Positions 8,715 through 17,099 of a DNA stretch of 64,000 bases are shown piece after piece. Within the stretch, counting starts at the first letter, position 1. The number at the start of each line of letters is the position of its first letter. The notes beneath the pieces were generated by a model. The model was not told where the DNA came from and searched no databases. It saw only the letters and a list, made by a program, of their open reading frames with translations. The position numbers and the translations under genes were made by a program. Origin of the DNA: Haliscomenobacter sp040403615 (GTDB lineage: Bacteria; Bacteroidota; Bacteroidia; Chitinophagales; Saprospiraceae); NCBI RefSeq assembly GCF_040403615.1, contig NZ_JBBAKG010000030.1, positions 7,997 through 71,996 on the forward strand, read 5' to 3'.

Positions 8715-9573
8715 CTGCGTTTTTGGGTATTTCTGTTTTTAGTATGATCTGGTAATCGTCCAATTTGCTGTCTGCAACTACACGAGAAAGGTTAAAATAA
8801 ATTTTATTCCAGTTTTCACTGGCATTAAACCCTGCTGCATAAAGGATTTGTCCTCCTGCACTCAAGTTTCCCGACTTGTAAGCGATCACGCCTACACTGA
8901 GGGGAACCTCAGATTTGTAGTTGAGTTCCAAATACACTGCTGTCCCTTTGGAGAGCAAACCAGAGTAGGCATCGCGCGTGGCCAATTCTACTGCCGGGTA
9001 TTGAGAACTAAGCTGGATTGTTCCAGATCCACTGCCTTCAAAAGCTCCATCCTTGGTGATGCTCATCCGGTTAGACTGGTTGCCGGTGACCAAGGTTTGA
9101 AAAAGGGGCTGATTTCCTTCAAAATTTTCAATAAAAGCAAAACGTATTCCACTACGGTAAGTGGTTTTTGGTCGGATGCTGTCTATTTCATTCGGTTTCA
9201 GATCAATGTTGTACTCCAAAGACTGATAAAATGGATAGATTTCCGGACTTGTACTTATGCCATTGTCTTTGATTCCAGCTTCCAGGCGTATTTTTGCTGT
9301 ACCCGTTTTGAGGATTGGAATTCGTGCAGGCAAGGCATAAACACCTAAAAAAACACCATCTACCGTCAACCACCCTTCGGTAATTTTTGCGGAAGCACTG
9401 CCTTGGGACGCGTTTGTAGTTTGTACCTCAAAAGGAGCTACCCAGATATACGCAGGAATTTCCTCTTCAGGGTTGATCAAATTACAGGCCGTTGTGCTCA
9501 ACAAAAAGCACAACCAAAGCACCAAACAGGTCTTTCGGGCTGTAAATTCTGACTTTTTACCCTGAGTACTCAT
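8650..9573 (-). CDS. predicted outer-surface lipoprotein of the glycan operon
   Basis: 307 residues with a lipoprotein signal: hydrophobic segment 15-28 and lipobox LSTTAC with acylated C30. The mature part is beta-rich; residues 70-100 look like a PEGA-type small repeat (GWLTVDGVFLGVYALPARIP) and 140-307 like a jelly-roll carbohydrate-binding fold (IENFEGNQPLFQTL, ending INLDNIKLVHF). No enzyme motif is seen. It lies in the operon Gfo/Idh - lipoprotein - sugar transferase, so a role in export or attachment of a surface polysaccharide is plausible. Fold suggestions are from pattern reading only. Confidence 0.75.
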   Translation of the reverse strand: MSTQGKKSEFTARKTCLVLWLCFLLSTTACNLINPEEEIPAYIWVAPFEVQTTNASQGSASAKITEGWLTVDGVFLGVYALPARIPILKTGTAKIRLEAGIKDNGISTSPEIYPFYQSLEYNIDLKPNEIDSIRPKTTYRSGIRFAFIENFEGNQPLFQTLVTGNQSNRMSITKDGAFEGSGSGTIQLSSQYPAVELATRDAYSGLLSKGTAVYLELNYKSEVPLSVGVIAYKSGNLSAGGQILYAAGFNASENWNKIYFNLSRVVADSKLDDYQIILKTEIPKNADGTILRSNARINLDNIKLVHF

Positions 9574-9604
9574 TTTTTAATGTTAACTCTGCCTTATTAA
9601 TTGT

Positions 9605-10609
9605 TTACTTCCGTGTTAATTCCTGTTCCCAGGGCTTCCGATCAATCTCTTTGATGATCTCATAAGCCAACTTAAGTGCCTGATAACCATCTTCTATACT
9701 AACTTTTGGCGTCGTTTGATTGACAATGCTATCGGCAAAAGACTCCAGCTCCATTTTGATGGCATTGACCGACTCAATGGGCGGCATGTCCATGTGGAGC
9801 ATTTTTACGCCCTGCGGAGTATGCCATTCCAAGAGATTGGCATTTTCGGGCAAATTGAGGGAATCCTGGTCGTATAAGCGCACCACCTGAGCGTTTTTGT
9901 CCAAAAAATCCAGGCTAATATAGGCGTCGCGCTGAAAGAACCGCACTTTGCGCATTTGCTTCATCGAGATGCGACTGGCAGTGAGGTTGGCCACACAGCC
10001 ATTGGCAAATTCAATCCGGGCGTTGGCAATATCTGGTGTTTCACTGACCACCGCAACCCCATTGGCACTTACTTTGGTCGGCACGGCGTCAACCATACTT
10101 AAAACAATGTCCAGATCGTGGATCATTAAATCGAGCACTACCGATACATCCGTTCCCCGGGGGTTAAAAGCAGCCAGGCGGTGGGCTTCGATAAACATGG
10201 GGTTGAGTTCCATGTCTTCCAGCGCCAAAAAAGCAGGGTTGAACCGCTCCACGTGACCAACTTGCACCTGCACACCATGGGCTTTGCTCAAACGAATCAA
10301 CTCTTCGGCTTCTTCAATGGTGTGGGTCAAGGGTTTTTCAATGAACACATGTTTTCCCGCTTGGATGACTTGCACCGCCAAGGCAAAGTGCGTGATAGTT
10401 GGCGTAACGATGTCTACCACGTCTGCTGCCTCAATCAAAGCCTCCATCGATTCAAAAGCCTTGATGTTGAATTGCGCTGCGACCGTTTTGGCCATGTCTG
10501 GATTGGGGTCGTAAAAACCCACCAAATCATACGTTTCTACCGCCAACTGGATGCACTTCACGTGAATTTTCCCCAAGTGGCCGGTGCCAAGTACACCTAT
10601 TTTTAGCAT
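9605..10609 (-). CDS. Gfo/Idh/MocA-family NAD(P)-dependent oxidoreductase
   Basis: 334 residues with an N-terminal Rossmann fold (GVLGTGHLGKIH), the family's EKP motif in HVFIEKPLTHT, and the catalytic-domain stretch VLDLMIHDLDIVLSMV. These enzymes oxidise or reduce sugars and sugar nucleotides. It begins 6 bases after the small membrane-protein gene and is followed after 31 bases by the lipoprotein and sugar transferase, suggesting precursor-sugar modification for a surface glycan. Some D-apiose dehydrogenases belong to this superfamily, but the location in another operon does not support that use here. Confidence 0.9.
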   Translation of the reverse strand: MLKIGVLGTGHLGKIHVKCIQLAVETYDLVGFYDPNPDMAKTVAAQFNIKAFESMEALIEAADVVDIVTPTITHFALAVQVIQAGKHVFIEKPLTHTIEEAEELIRLSKAHGVQVQVGHVERFNPAFLALEDMELNPMFIEAHRLAAFNPRGTDVSVVLDLMIHDLDIVLSMVDAVPTKVSANGVAVVSETPDIANARIEFANGCVANLTASRISMKQMRKVRFFQRDAYISLDFLDKNAQVVRLYDQDSLNLPENANLLEWHTPQGVKMLHMDMPPIESVNAIKMELESFADSIVNQTTPKVSIEDGYQALKLAYEIIKEIDRKPWEQELTRK

Positions 10610-10615
10610 GTTTTT

Positions 10616-10915
10616 TTATTTGAAATACATCAAAATGGCTCCAAACAGGGTAATCAGCGCAGTAAGCACTGTTGCCATGCGAATGGAATACTGCATGTGG
10701 TTGACAAAAGAGAGGATGGGCTCGCGCATGTGCGGATACCGGGAGATGATTTCATCCTCCATTTTTTGTTTGTTGAAAATGTGGGCTGCGCCAAATTCTA
10801 CCCGGTTTTGCACCAGCACTTTGTAGACTTTGAACACTTTGACCCGAAAGTATACATTCAAAAAAAGCATGGCCGCAAAAAGCGCCATAACTAGAATAAG
10901 AAGCAGAGTCATCAT
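10616..10915 (-). CDS. small membrane protein of unknown function
   Basis: 99 residues from the tandem ATGs at 10915/10912; an in-frame TTG at 10945 is unlikely. Two predicted transmembrane helices (about residues 2-22 and 77-97) flank a charged middle with MEDEIISRYPHMREP. First gene of the likely operon with the Gfo/Idh oxidoreductase, 6 bases apart. No family recognised. Confidence 0.7.
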   Translation of the reverse strand: MMTLLLILVMALFAAMLFLNVYFRVKVFKVYKVLVQNRVEFGAAHIFNKQKMEDEIISRYPHMREPILSFVNHMQYSIRMATVLTALITLFGAILMYFK

Positions 10916-11090
10916 GTGCTTCGGTTTGATGAAAAATGAATACAAAGGTACAAGAGGATTGCAACGTTAAGGAGAAAATTTATTTCGCTGGTCGATTCTA
11001 CTTCCAGGTCTTGAGAATTATGCTCTAAATTCACCATTGTTATTCCCATTGCCTGAATTCCTGGTTGAATTAAAGAGAAATTAGCGATTT

Positions 11091-12257
11091 ATGGATCAAA
11101 TACCCACCGCGCAAACCAATCCTTTTCCTGAAGAAAAACTTCGGGAGTTGTGTTCCAACTGCGGCAAAAAAATGGCCAAAAAAGGCAAATATTGCCCCCA
11201 TTGTGGGCAGGAGCGGTTTGATGGCCGGGTGACTTTTCGGGATTTGAGCAAAAAATTCCTGCAGAAACTAACCAATCTGGACAATAAGATGCTGCGCATG
11301 ATGTGGCATTTGTTGATTCCTGCGCGAGTAACCAAAGATCACTTTGCTGGAAAAATCAAACAATACCCCCATCCTTTTCAGTTTTTCTTTGTGGTGTCCT
11401 TTTTTTGTGTGCTGGTATTCAGTAAAACGGTGGATACCAGCAGTGGTGTCATCAAGATCCATGTAAATACCCAAGAAAGCGAGGTGAATATAAAGTCTGC
11501 CGAGACTTCCAAACAATTTAAAGACCAAAAGAATTTAAATCTTTTTTTCCAAATGGAGCGCTATGTTTTTGGGCGCGAAATTCTTGGTGCATATGATTCC
11601 CTTCCGGCTTCCCTACGCAGCCCTGTAGTCAAAGCCTCGCTGGATTCCATCCTCCAAAAAACCAATGGCCGTTGGGTTCCCATGATCGACAGTCTGCTAA
11701 AAGAAGGAAAAAGCAAGGATAGCCTTGACTTAAAACTGATCAATCAACAATTCAGAATTGCCTTAAAAGACATCGTAGAACACACACCAGAGGAAATCAC
11801 CGAGATATATGGCATCAGTGATTGGATGAGCAAAATCCTGCTCAAGCAAGGCATCCGATCCATCCAAGATCCGAGTGATTTGATTTCCGCCTACATCGGG
11901 AGTTTTTCCTGGACTATTTTGGCGCTTATTTTTGTTATGTCATTTTGTTTGTCTTTGTTTTATTGGCCACAAAAAAGGTATTTCGTAGAGCATTTTGTGC
12001 TGCTGATGCATTTACATTCTGGCGTTTTTTTGATACTTACCTTCATCCTGGTCTTCAACTATTACTTGCCCTTGAAGGAGTACTGGGGCATCGTAATGGG
12101 CGGAGTATCGGTATTTCTATTGCTTACCATGAAGTGGTATTATGGCCAAAACTGGTTTTGGACGGGCTTTAAATGGTTCTGGTTTCTACTATTTTATACG
12201 CTTGGCTTCGCCATACTATTCGTGCTTGGGCTTTTGGTGGTGTTTACGGTTTTTTAA
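11091..12257 (+). CDS. DUF3667-family membrane protein with zinc ribbon
   Basis: 388 residues. The N-terminus has a four-cysteine zinc ribbon (CSNCGKK ... YCPHCGQE, residues about 21-41), followed by the FRDLSKKFLQKLTNLDNKML segment typical of DUF3667. A helix near residue 100 and four more between about 270 and 385 make it an inner-membrane protein, with a long soluble loop of about 150 residues between them. DUF3667 proteins are common in Bacteroidota and uncharacterised. It ends 85 bases before guaB on the same strand. Confidence 0.85.
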   Translation: MDQIPTAQTNPFPEEKLRELCSNCGKKMAKKGKYCPHCGQERFDGRVTFRDLSKKFLQKLTNLDNKMLRMMWHLLIPARVTKDHFAGKIKQYPHPFQFFFVVSFFCVLVFSKTVDTSSGVIKIHVNTQESEVNIKSAETSKQFKDQKNLNLFFQMERYVFGREILGAYDSLPASLRSPVVKASLDSILQKTNGRWVPMIDSLLKEGKSKDSLDLKLINQQFRIALKDIVEHTPEEITEIYGISDWMSKILLKQGIRSIQDPSDLISAYIGSFSWTILALIFVMSFCLSLFYWPQKRYFVEHFVLLMHLHSGVFLILTFILVFNYYLPLKEYWGIVMGGVSVFLLLTMKWYYGQNWFWTGFKWFWFLLFYTLGFAILFVLGLLVVFTVF

Positions 12258-12279
12258 AGCACTTGCCCTTTTTGTTTAA

Positions 12280-12306
12280 AATGAACATTTATTTTTGCCC
12301 CACTAC
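12280..12306 (+). repeat. palindromic-element family 1, copy A
   Basis: Carries the exact 15-mer TTTTTGCCCCACTAC shared with copies at 23105 and 58411. Within it TATTTTTG (12290-12297) fits the Bacteroidota -7 box and could drive guaB from a start near 12303, so the element may double as a promoter. Confidence 0.65.
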
Positions 12307-12342
12307 TTTGTGCATATTGCTACAAATTCTCTACCTTTGCGC

Positions 12343-13827
12343 ATGGATACGCAAAATTTCAACTTGGACAAGTTTCTGGGCGAAGCGCTCACCTTCGATG
12401 ACGTACTGCTCGCCCCGGCATACTCTGAAGTATTGCCTCGTGAGGTCAACATTACCTCCCAACTTACCCGCGAACTCAGATTGAACGCACCAATTGTCTC
12501 TGCGGCAATGGATACCGTGACGGAGTTTAAGCTGGCAATTGCCATTGCCCGCCAAGGCGGCATCGGGATCATCCACAAAAACATGAGCATTGCGGAGCAA
12601 GCCGAACAGGTGCGTTTGGTGAAACGTTCGGAAAGCGGCATGATCATCGATCCGGTGACTCTACGCCCGGAGGCAACCATTCGCGACGCCAAAAGCCACA
12701 TGGAACGCTTCAAAATCGGGGGCATCCCGGTAGTAGACGCTGAAAACCATTTGGTGGGTATCCTCACCAATCGGGATTTGCGCTTTGAAACCAGTCTGGA
12801 TAGACCAGTGTATGAACTGATGACTTCCAAAAACCTGGTTACCGCACCCGCAGGCACCACCTTGCATCAAGCCCGCGAAATCCTCCAACGCAACAAGATC
12901 GAGAAACTTCCAGTAGTAGACGACAACAACATCCTAGTTGGTCTGATTACCTACAAAGACATCATGAAGGTGATCAACTATCCGCTTTCCTGCAAGGATA
13001 CTTTTGGTCGATTGGTAGTGGGTGCTGCGGTAGGCGTAACCAGCGATTTGCTCGAACGCGTAGAAGCATTGGTACACGTTGGCGTGGATGTAGTTGCGAT
13101 CGATACTGCTCACGGACATTCTCAGGGCGTACTGAACGCCGTAAAAGAAGTGAAGAAAAAATTCCGCGACCTCCAGGTCATCGGTGGCAATGTGGCTACT
13201 GGTGCTGCGGCACTCGCCTTGGTGGAAGCCGGAGTAGACGCAGTCAAAGTAGGCGTTGGCCCAGGATCCATTTGTACCACGCGCATCGTTGCCGGGGTAG
13301 GCGTACCACAACTTACCGCCATCAGTTGGGCTGCTCAAGCTTTGAAAGGCACGGGAGTTCCCATTATTGGTGACGGGGGCATCCGGTACACGGGCGATAT
13401 CGTCAAAGCACTGGCGGCTGGAGCAAGTACCATCATGGCAGGTGGTTTGTTTGCGGGTGTTGAAGAAGCTCCGGGTGAAACCATCCTGTTTGAAGGCCGT
13501 AAATTCAAGGTATACCGTGGCATGGGTTCCCTGGGCGCGATGCAGCAGGGCTCAAAAGACCGCTATTTTCAGGATGTAGAAGACGACATCAAGAAACTGG
13601 TTCCAGAAGGCATCGAGGGTCGTGTGCCTTTTAAAGGTACGCTGGCCGAAGTGATGGTGCAATACATCGGCGGTTTACGTGCTGGGATGGGCTACTGCGG
13701 TTCCCAAACCGTGGAGGAATTGCAACAGAAAGGCCAGTTTGTGAAAATCACCGCTGCGGGCGTGAAGGAAAGTCACCCGCACAACGTCAATATAACCAAG
13801 GAAGCGCCGAACTATAGTACGAGGTAA
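12343..13827 (+). CDS. guaB: inosine-5'-monophosphate dehydrogenase
   Basis: 494 residues from the ATG at 12343. Converts IMP to XMP with NAD+, the committed step of GMP synthesis. The (beta/alpha)8 barrel is interrupted by two CBS domains (about residues 95-205, VVDAENHLVGILTNRDL and VVDDNNILVGLITYKDI). The catalytic loop GPGSICTTRIVAGVG has C311; the flap region follows with GRKFKVYRGMGSLGAM. Full length for the family. The gene is followed by a repeat array and an assembly gap immediately after its stop codon. Confidence 0.97.
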   Translation: MDTQNFNLDKFLGEALTFDDVLLAPAYSEVLPREVNITSQLTRELRLNAPIVSAAMDTVTEFKLAIAIARQGGIGIIHKNMSIAEQAEQVRLVKRSESGMIIDPVTLRPEATIRDAKSHMERFKIGGIPVVDAENHLVGILTNRDLRFETSLDRPVYELMTSKNLVTAPAGTTLHQAREILQRNKIEKLPVVDDNNILVGLITYKDIMKVINYPLSCKDTFGRLVVGAAVGVTSDLLERVEALVHVGVDVVAIDTAHGHSQGVLNAVKEVKKKFRDLQVIGGNVATGAAALALVEAGVDAVKVGVGPGSICTTRIVAGVGVPQLTAISWAAQALKGTGVPIIGDGGIRYTGDIVKALAAGASTIMAGGLFAGVEEAPGETILFEGRKFKVYRGMGSLGAMQQGSKDRYFQDVEDDIKKLVPEGIEGRVPFKGTLAEVMVQYIGGLRAGMGYCGSQTVEELQQKGQFVKITAAGVKESHPHNVNITKEAPNYSTR

Positions 13828-13828
13828 G

Positions 13829-14099
13829 CACTTCGGCTACGCTCAGCGACCGCACTTCGGCTACGCTCAGNNNNNNNNNNNNNNNNNNNNNNNNNNNNNN
13901 NNNNNNNNNNNNNNNNNNNNNNNNNNNNNNNNNNNNNNNNNNNNNNNNNNNNNNNNNNNNNNNNNNNNNNTACGAGGTAAGCACTTCGGCTACGCTCAGC
14001 GACCGCACTTCGGCTACGCTCAGTGACCGCACTTCGGCTACGCTCAGTGCCGGTCATTGAGCGTAGCCGAAATGCGGTCACTGAGCGTAGCCGAAGTGC
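13829..14099. repeat. array of CTTCGGCTACGCTCAG units, direct and inverted
   Basis: Units of about 24 bases, core CTTCGGCTACGCTCAG, occur twice before the N run and three times after it in direct orientation, followed by two inverted copies (about 14055 and 14081). The direct/inverted junction at 14029-14073 can fold into a hairpin with about 17 paired bases. Spurious open frames encode RSLSVAEV-type peptides; they are not genes. The array lies between convergent guaB and the YceI gene, where it could act as a terminator. Confidence 0.85.
13871..13970. other. assembly gap of 100 N
   Basis: The 53 bases before the gap (13818-13870) and the 53 bases after it (13971-14023) are identical, including the last codons and stop of guaB. 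This suggests that two contig ends overlap and that the gap is artificial, or that the repeat collapsed. Confidence 0.9.
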
Positions 14100-14101
14100 C
14101 C

Positions 14102-14701
14102 TCACATCCCCTGCTCCACATCCACAATCATGTCCATATGAATACGGATGAGATCGTTCACTTTGATGGTTCCCATCAAAGCCTTGGGAGGAATCAGACC
14201 AAAATCGGTCATTAGGATGTTTTTGTCACTGACGAATCGAAAATTGTCTTCGTCATTTTGCAATGCGCGTACATTCAAATCAATTGTTTTTCGATAGCCA
14301 GCGATGGTCAACGCAGCCTCCACAATTTGATTGGACCATTCTCCTGGCTTCGTTTCATTCAGTTGTTTTACTTGCAGCAATTCAATCCGAATTTCGGGGT
14401 ATTCATCCCCATGCAAGGTTTTGAACATGTCTTTGTTCATGAACTTGTTGCCGCAATCCAATGCTGCGGAACGAATCTTGAGAATGGCATTGGAAAAGGT
14501 AGCTGAAGTGCCGGTTTTTCCTTTGTTGAACTTGAGGGTTGAGCGCGGAAATTGATCCGTACAATCGCATTGAAACTTATTGATGTTGCTGGCACCAAAA
14601 AGCGCAAGCTGACTGGCAGGATCGATCGTAACAATGGTATCGTTGGACAGCCCAAAGCCTAAGACCCAAAAGAGAAAGATTAGAGAAGAATATCTGCTCA
14701 T
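14102..14701 (-). CDS. YceI-like periplasmic lipid-binding protein
   Basis: 199 residues with a hydrophobic export signal (residues 4-19). The body fits the YceI lipocalin-like barrel that holds an isoprenoid: FGASNINKFQCDC near the start, MFKTLHGDEYPEIRIEL in the middle, ALTIAGYRKTIDLNV and the C-terminal LIPPKALMGTIKVNDLIRI. The cysteine pair in CDC is unusual for the family. Downstream of an outer membrane protein and a second YceI gene on the same strand; a hairpin separates it from them. Function unproven. Confidence 0.82.
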   Translation of the reverse strand: MSRYSSLIFLFWVLGFGLSNDTIVTIDPASQLALFGASNINKFQCDCTDQFPRSTLKFNKGKTGTSATFSNAILKIRSAALDCGNKFMNKDMFKTLHGDEYPEIRIELLQVKQLNETKPGEWSNQIVEAALTIAGYRKTIDLNVRALQNDEDNFRFVSDKNILMTDFGLIPPKALMGTIKVNDLIRIHMDMIVDVEQGM

Positions 14702-14740
14702 GTCGTTGGATTAGAGGAGTGATTGGGGGCAAAACAAAGT

Positions 14741-14793
14741 CGGGCGCGCCATTTTTGAGATGATGTGTTAGCATCTCTAAATGGCGCACCCGG
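14741..14793 (-). terminator. hairpin after the outer membrane protein gene
   Basis: Long imperfect stem: GGGCGCGCCATTTTTGAGATG pairs with the segment CATCTCTAAATGGCGCACCC across an 8-base loop. No strong T tract follows, so it may be an attenuator or mRNA-stabilising structure rather than a full terminator. Confidence 0.6.
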
Positions 14794-14829
14794 CTATGAT
14801 TGGTTGATCATTTTATATCTCTAAATCAA

Positions 14830-16278
14830 TTACAGTCCGATCACGGCTTCCACCATCACACCTTTGAAGTTGCCATTGTAGCGGTAATCTGTTTTCAGGA
14901 AATTTTTGTAATCCTGATTCACATATTCCAATTTCAACAGCAGGTTCTGAGTAGGAAACCAGCCAGCAGCAAAAGCCAAGCGGTTGATGGTAATATCCAC
15001 TTGTTTGCCTTGCGCATCAGTTATTCCTCTAGGTTGACCAGTTACGGTAATGTAGCGGGCGCCAATGTACGCTTGTTCGTGAGGCAAGAAGCGGTAAAGA
15101 CCTTCGATAGCGGTTTGATTCCAAGTACGTTTTACCCATTCGCCGTCTTTAACGTCTGCATAAACGCCACCTTTGATCATATCAAATGAACCAAATACTT
15201 CAAATCCTTTGTATTTCAGGAATGGGTTGATGGTAATCGCGTCGAGGCGGTTGTCTACGTTAGGATTGAAACGGCCAGAGGTAAAGTTTGGCCCAGCCTG
15301 GGTGGCGGTATTCGATGGAGAAGTACCAATCGAAATTGGAAGACCTCCAATGGTTGCTGGTTCCATTACACCAAAGTAGTGCGAGCCAGTACGGTCACCT
15401 GCAAACAAAGTATTGCGTTGGCTGTTGCTGTTGTGGTACAATGACGCAGAGATACGGAAGCGAAAATCATCGTTAAAATTCTTGTCGAACGCAGCTTTTA
15501 AAAAGATGGAAGGAGTACGTTTTACCGCTACCACGCCATTGGTTAGTGCTGTTGGAGGAGGTATAATGTTACCATTGATAAACCCGGAACTCATCCCGGC
15601 CATCAGCATCAAGTTCTTGGTGGGGAAAGCGTAGATTTCGCTACCTATTTCAGTGGTGAAAGCGTCCAAAATATAGTTTTCAGCAAAAGGATTGAAGATA
15701 GCATTGCCACCATCGGTACGGCGGAACTGCTGGTCACCAAAGTTGGGGGTAAAGTGACCGATTTTTACCCGGAAGTAATCAGTAAACCACTGTGGACTAC
15801 CAAACATAGGGAGTTTGTCGATTTGGATGTACCCGCCTTTTACCCAAAATTCGTTGTGGTGACGTGTAGACATGTAGTTTTCCAAACAAACCCGGATACC
15901 GTCATCCACTTGGAAATCAAGGTTCAAGTTGGCCATAGCCAGGTTGAAACCAGACAACGTTGCAGAAGTAGAGTCTTGAATCTTGATAGTCCCGTAAAGC
16001 AGGTTTTTATTCAGTTTGTTGGTAGCGGAAGTTGCGACGTAACTGGCCTCATTAGAGGACTTTAAGTTTTGGTAATCTTGGGTAAAACTACCGCCGATGC
16101 GAAGAGAAACCCCTTTGTATTCGGGCTGTACACCGCCTTTGGTTGGTTCAAAAACATTGATCCCGTTTTTGTTCCAGGGTCGGAAGTATTGGATCTCAGC
16201 TTGCTGAGCCACCAGAGGTAAGGAGAAAGCTAGCGCTAGCAAACCTGCCAGCAGGTTCGAGTAAAATATCTTTTTCAT
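14830..16278 (-). CDS. outer membrane beta-barrel protein (porin-like)
   Basis: 482 residues with a signal peptide (MKKIFYSNLLAGLLALAFSL, cleavage near LVAQQ). The rest alternates in the manner of a barrel, with RVKIGHFTPNFGDQQF, FRFRISASLYHN, RLAFAAGWFPTQNLLLKLEY and an end MVEAVIGL. Such proteins are annotated as porins in Bacteroidota; cargo is unknown. It lies 48 bases after a YceI gene and upstream of another, so the three probably work on the same lipid or metabolite. Confidence 0.8.
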   Translation of the reverse strand: MKKIFYSNLLAGLLALAFSLPLVAQQAEIQYFRPWNKNGINVFEPTKGGVQPEYKGVSLRIGGSFTQDYQNLKSSNEASYVATSATNKLNKNLLYGTIKIQDSTSATLSGFNLAMANLNLDFQVDDGIRVCLENYMSTRHHNEFWVKGGYIQIDKLPMFGSPQWFTDYFRVKIGHFTPNFGDQQFRRTDGGNAIFNPFAENYILDAFTTEIGSEIYAFPTKNLMLMAGMSSGFINGNIIPPPTALTNGVVAVKRTPSIFLKAAFDKNFNDDFRFRISASLYHNSNSQRNTLFAGDRTGSHYFGVMEPATIGGLPISIGTSPSNTATQAGPNFTSGRFNPNVDNRLDAITINPFLKYKGFEVFGSFDMIKGGVYADVKDGEWVKRTWNQTAIEGLYRFLPHEQAYIGARYITVTGQPRGITDAQGKQVDITINRLAFAAGWFPTQNLLLKLEYVNQDYKNFLKTDYRYNGNFKGVMVEAVIGL

Positions 16279-16326
16279 CTTGTTTGAATTTTAGTCGTTA
16301 GTGAAAGAGTGTAGGGCTACAAGAAT

Positions 16327-16908
16327 TCAATTGCCCAAAACGATATCGAAAGTTACGGTGATTTCATTTCCAGTCTTGATGGTTCCCATCAATGCGGTAG
16401 GTGCTTCCATTTTAAAATCCGACATTTTGATTTTTTTGGCTCCTTTGAAGGATAGGTTTCCTCCATTCAGGATCTTGCCTTTTACATTCATGTCAATCGG
16501 AAGCTTAACGCCAGCGATGCTCAGGTTGCCAATCGCTTTGATGTCGTATTCTCCAGCTCCACTAGGGGCAATCGACTCAACTTTGGTCAGTTGGTAAGTA
16601 ATTTTTGGATATTGGGTTGCTTTCAGCGCCTCCCAGGTTTTTTTATCCATCATTGCGCCGTGTTCGCTTTTAATGGATTTTACATCTACATCGACGGTGA
16701 GGCTATTGATGGCTTCGAGTCCGCCTTCAGATATATTGATGTCGCTCTTGACGCTAAGTACAGTTACTCCAGACTCCCATTTGTGCAGGGTAGAAGTACC
16801 CGAAACCGACATCTTAAAACTTTTAAGCGTCTGACTGCCGGGGATCATCCACAACATCAGCGGAAAGATAAGTGCGGTGGTTAGAATAAGAGATGCCTTG
16901 TTTTTCAT
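16327..16908 (-). CDS. YceI-family protein
   Basis: 193 residues with an N-terminal signal or anchor (residues 5-23). YceI barrel motifs: SGTSTLHKWESGV, KKTWEALKATQYPKITYQL, GNLSIAGVKLPIDM and the C-terminal APTALMGTIKTGNEITV. Probably periplasmic, binding a polyisoprenoid or similar lipid. First gene of the set YceI - outer membrane protein - YceI. The C-terminal LMGTIK motif is identical in both YceI proteins, so they are paralogues. Confidence 0.88.
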   Translation of the reverse strand: MKNKASLILTTALIFPLMLWMIPGSQTLKSFKMSVSGTSTLHKWESGVTVLSVKSDINISEGGLEAINSLTVDVDVKSIKSEHGAMMDKKTWEALKATQYPKITYQLTKVESIAPSGAGEYDIKAIGNLSIAGVKLPIDMNVKGKILNGGNLSFKGAKKIKMSDFKMEAPTALMGTIKTGNEITVTFDIVLGN

Positions 16909-17099
16909 GGCTTTTTGCTTTGATACAGTGCAAAGTTAGCCGCTATGAAAAGGGACAGAGATGAGGTTTGAGACTTATCGCAGGTGATTTATGTCACAGA
17001 GTCAAAAAAACATCCAGTAGTATGAATTGATTTCGTTTTCCAGCCCAAGCAACTTGTGGTTGTCCATTTACGTTCACTTGGGAAAAACGTAGCAGTAAT

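Noticed and set aside
9605..10609. Gfo/Idh oxidoreductase as the apiose dehydrogenase of the GH140 module
   Set aside because: It lies in a separate operon with a sugar transferase, 4.5 kb away, and its pattern fits a general surface-sugar oxidoreductase; superfamily membership alone is not evidence.
13787..14105. Open frames encoding RSLSVAEV-like and ERSRSA-like peptide repeats over the gap
   Set aside because: They are translations of the tandem DNA repeat read through N; several frames are open at once, as for any short repeat without stop codons.
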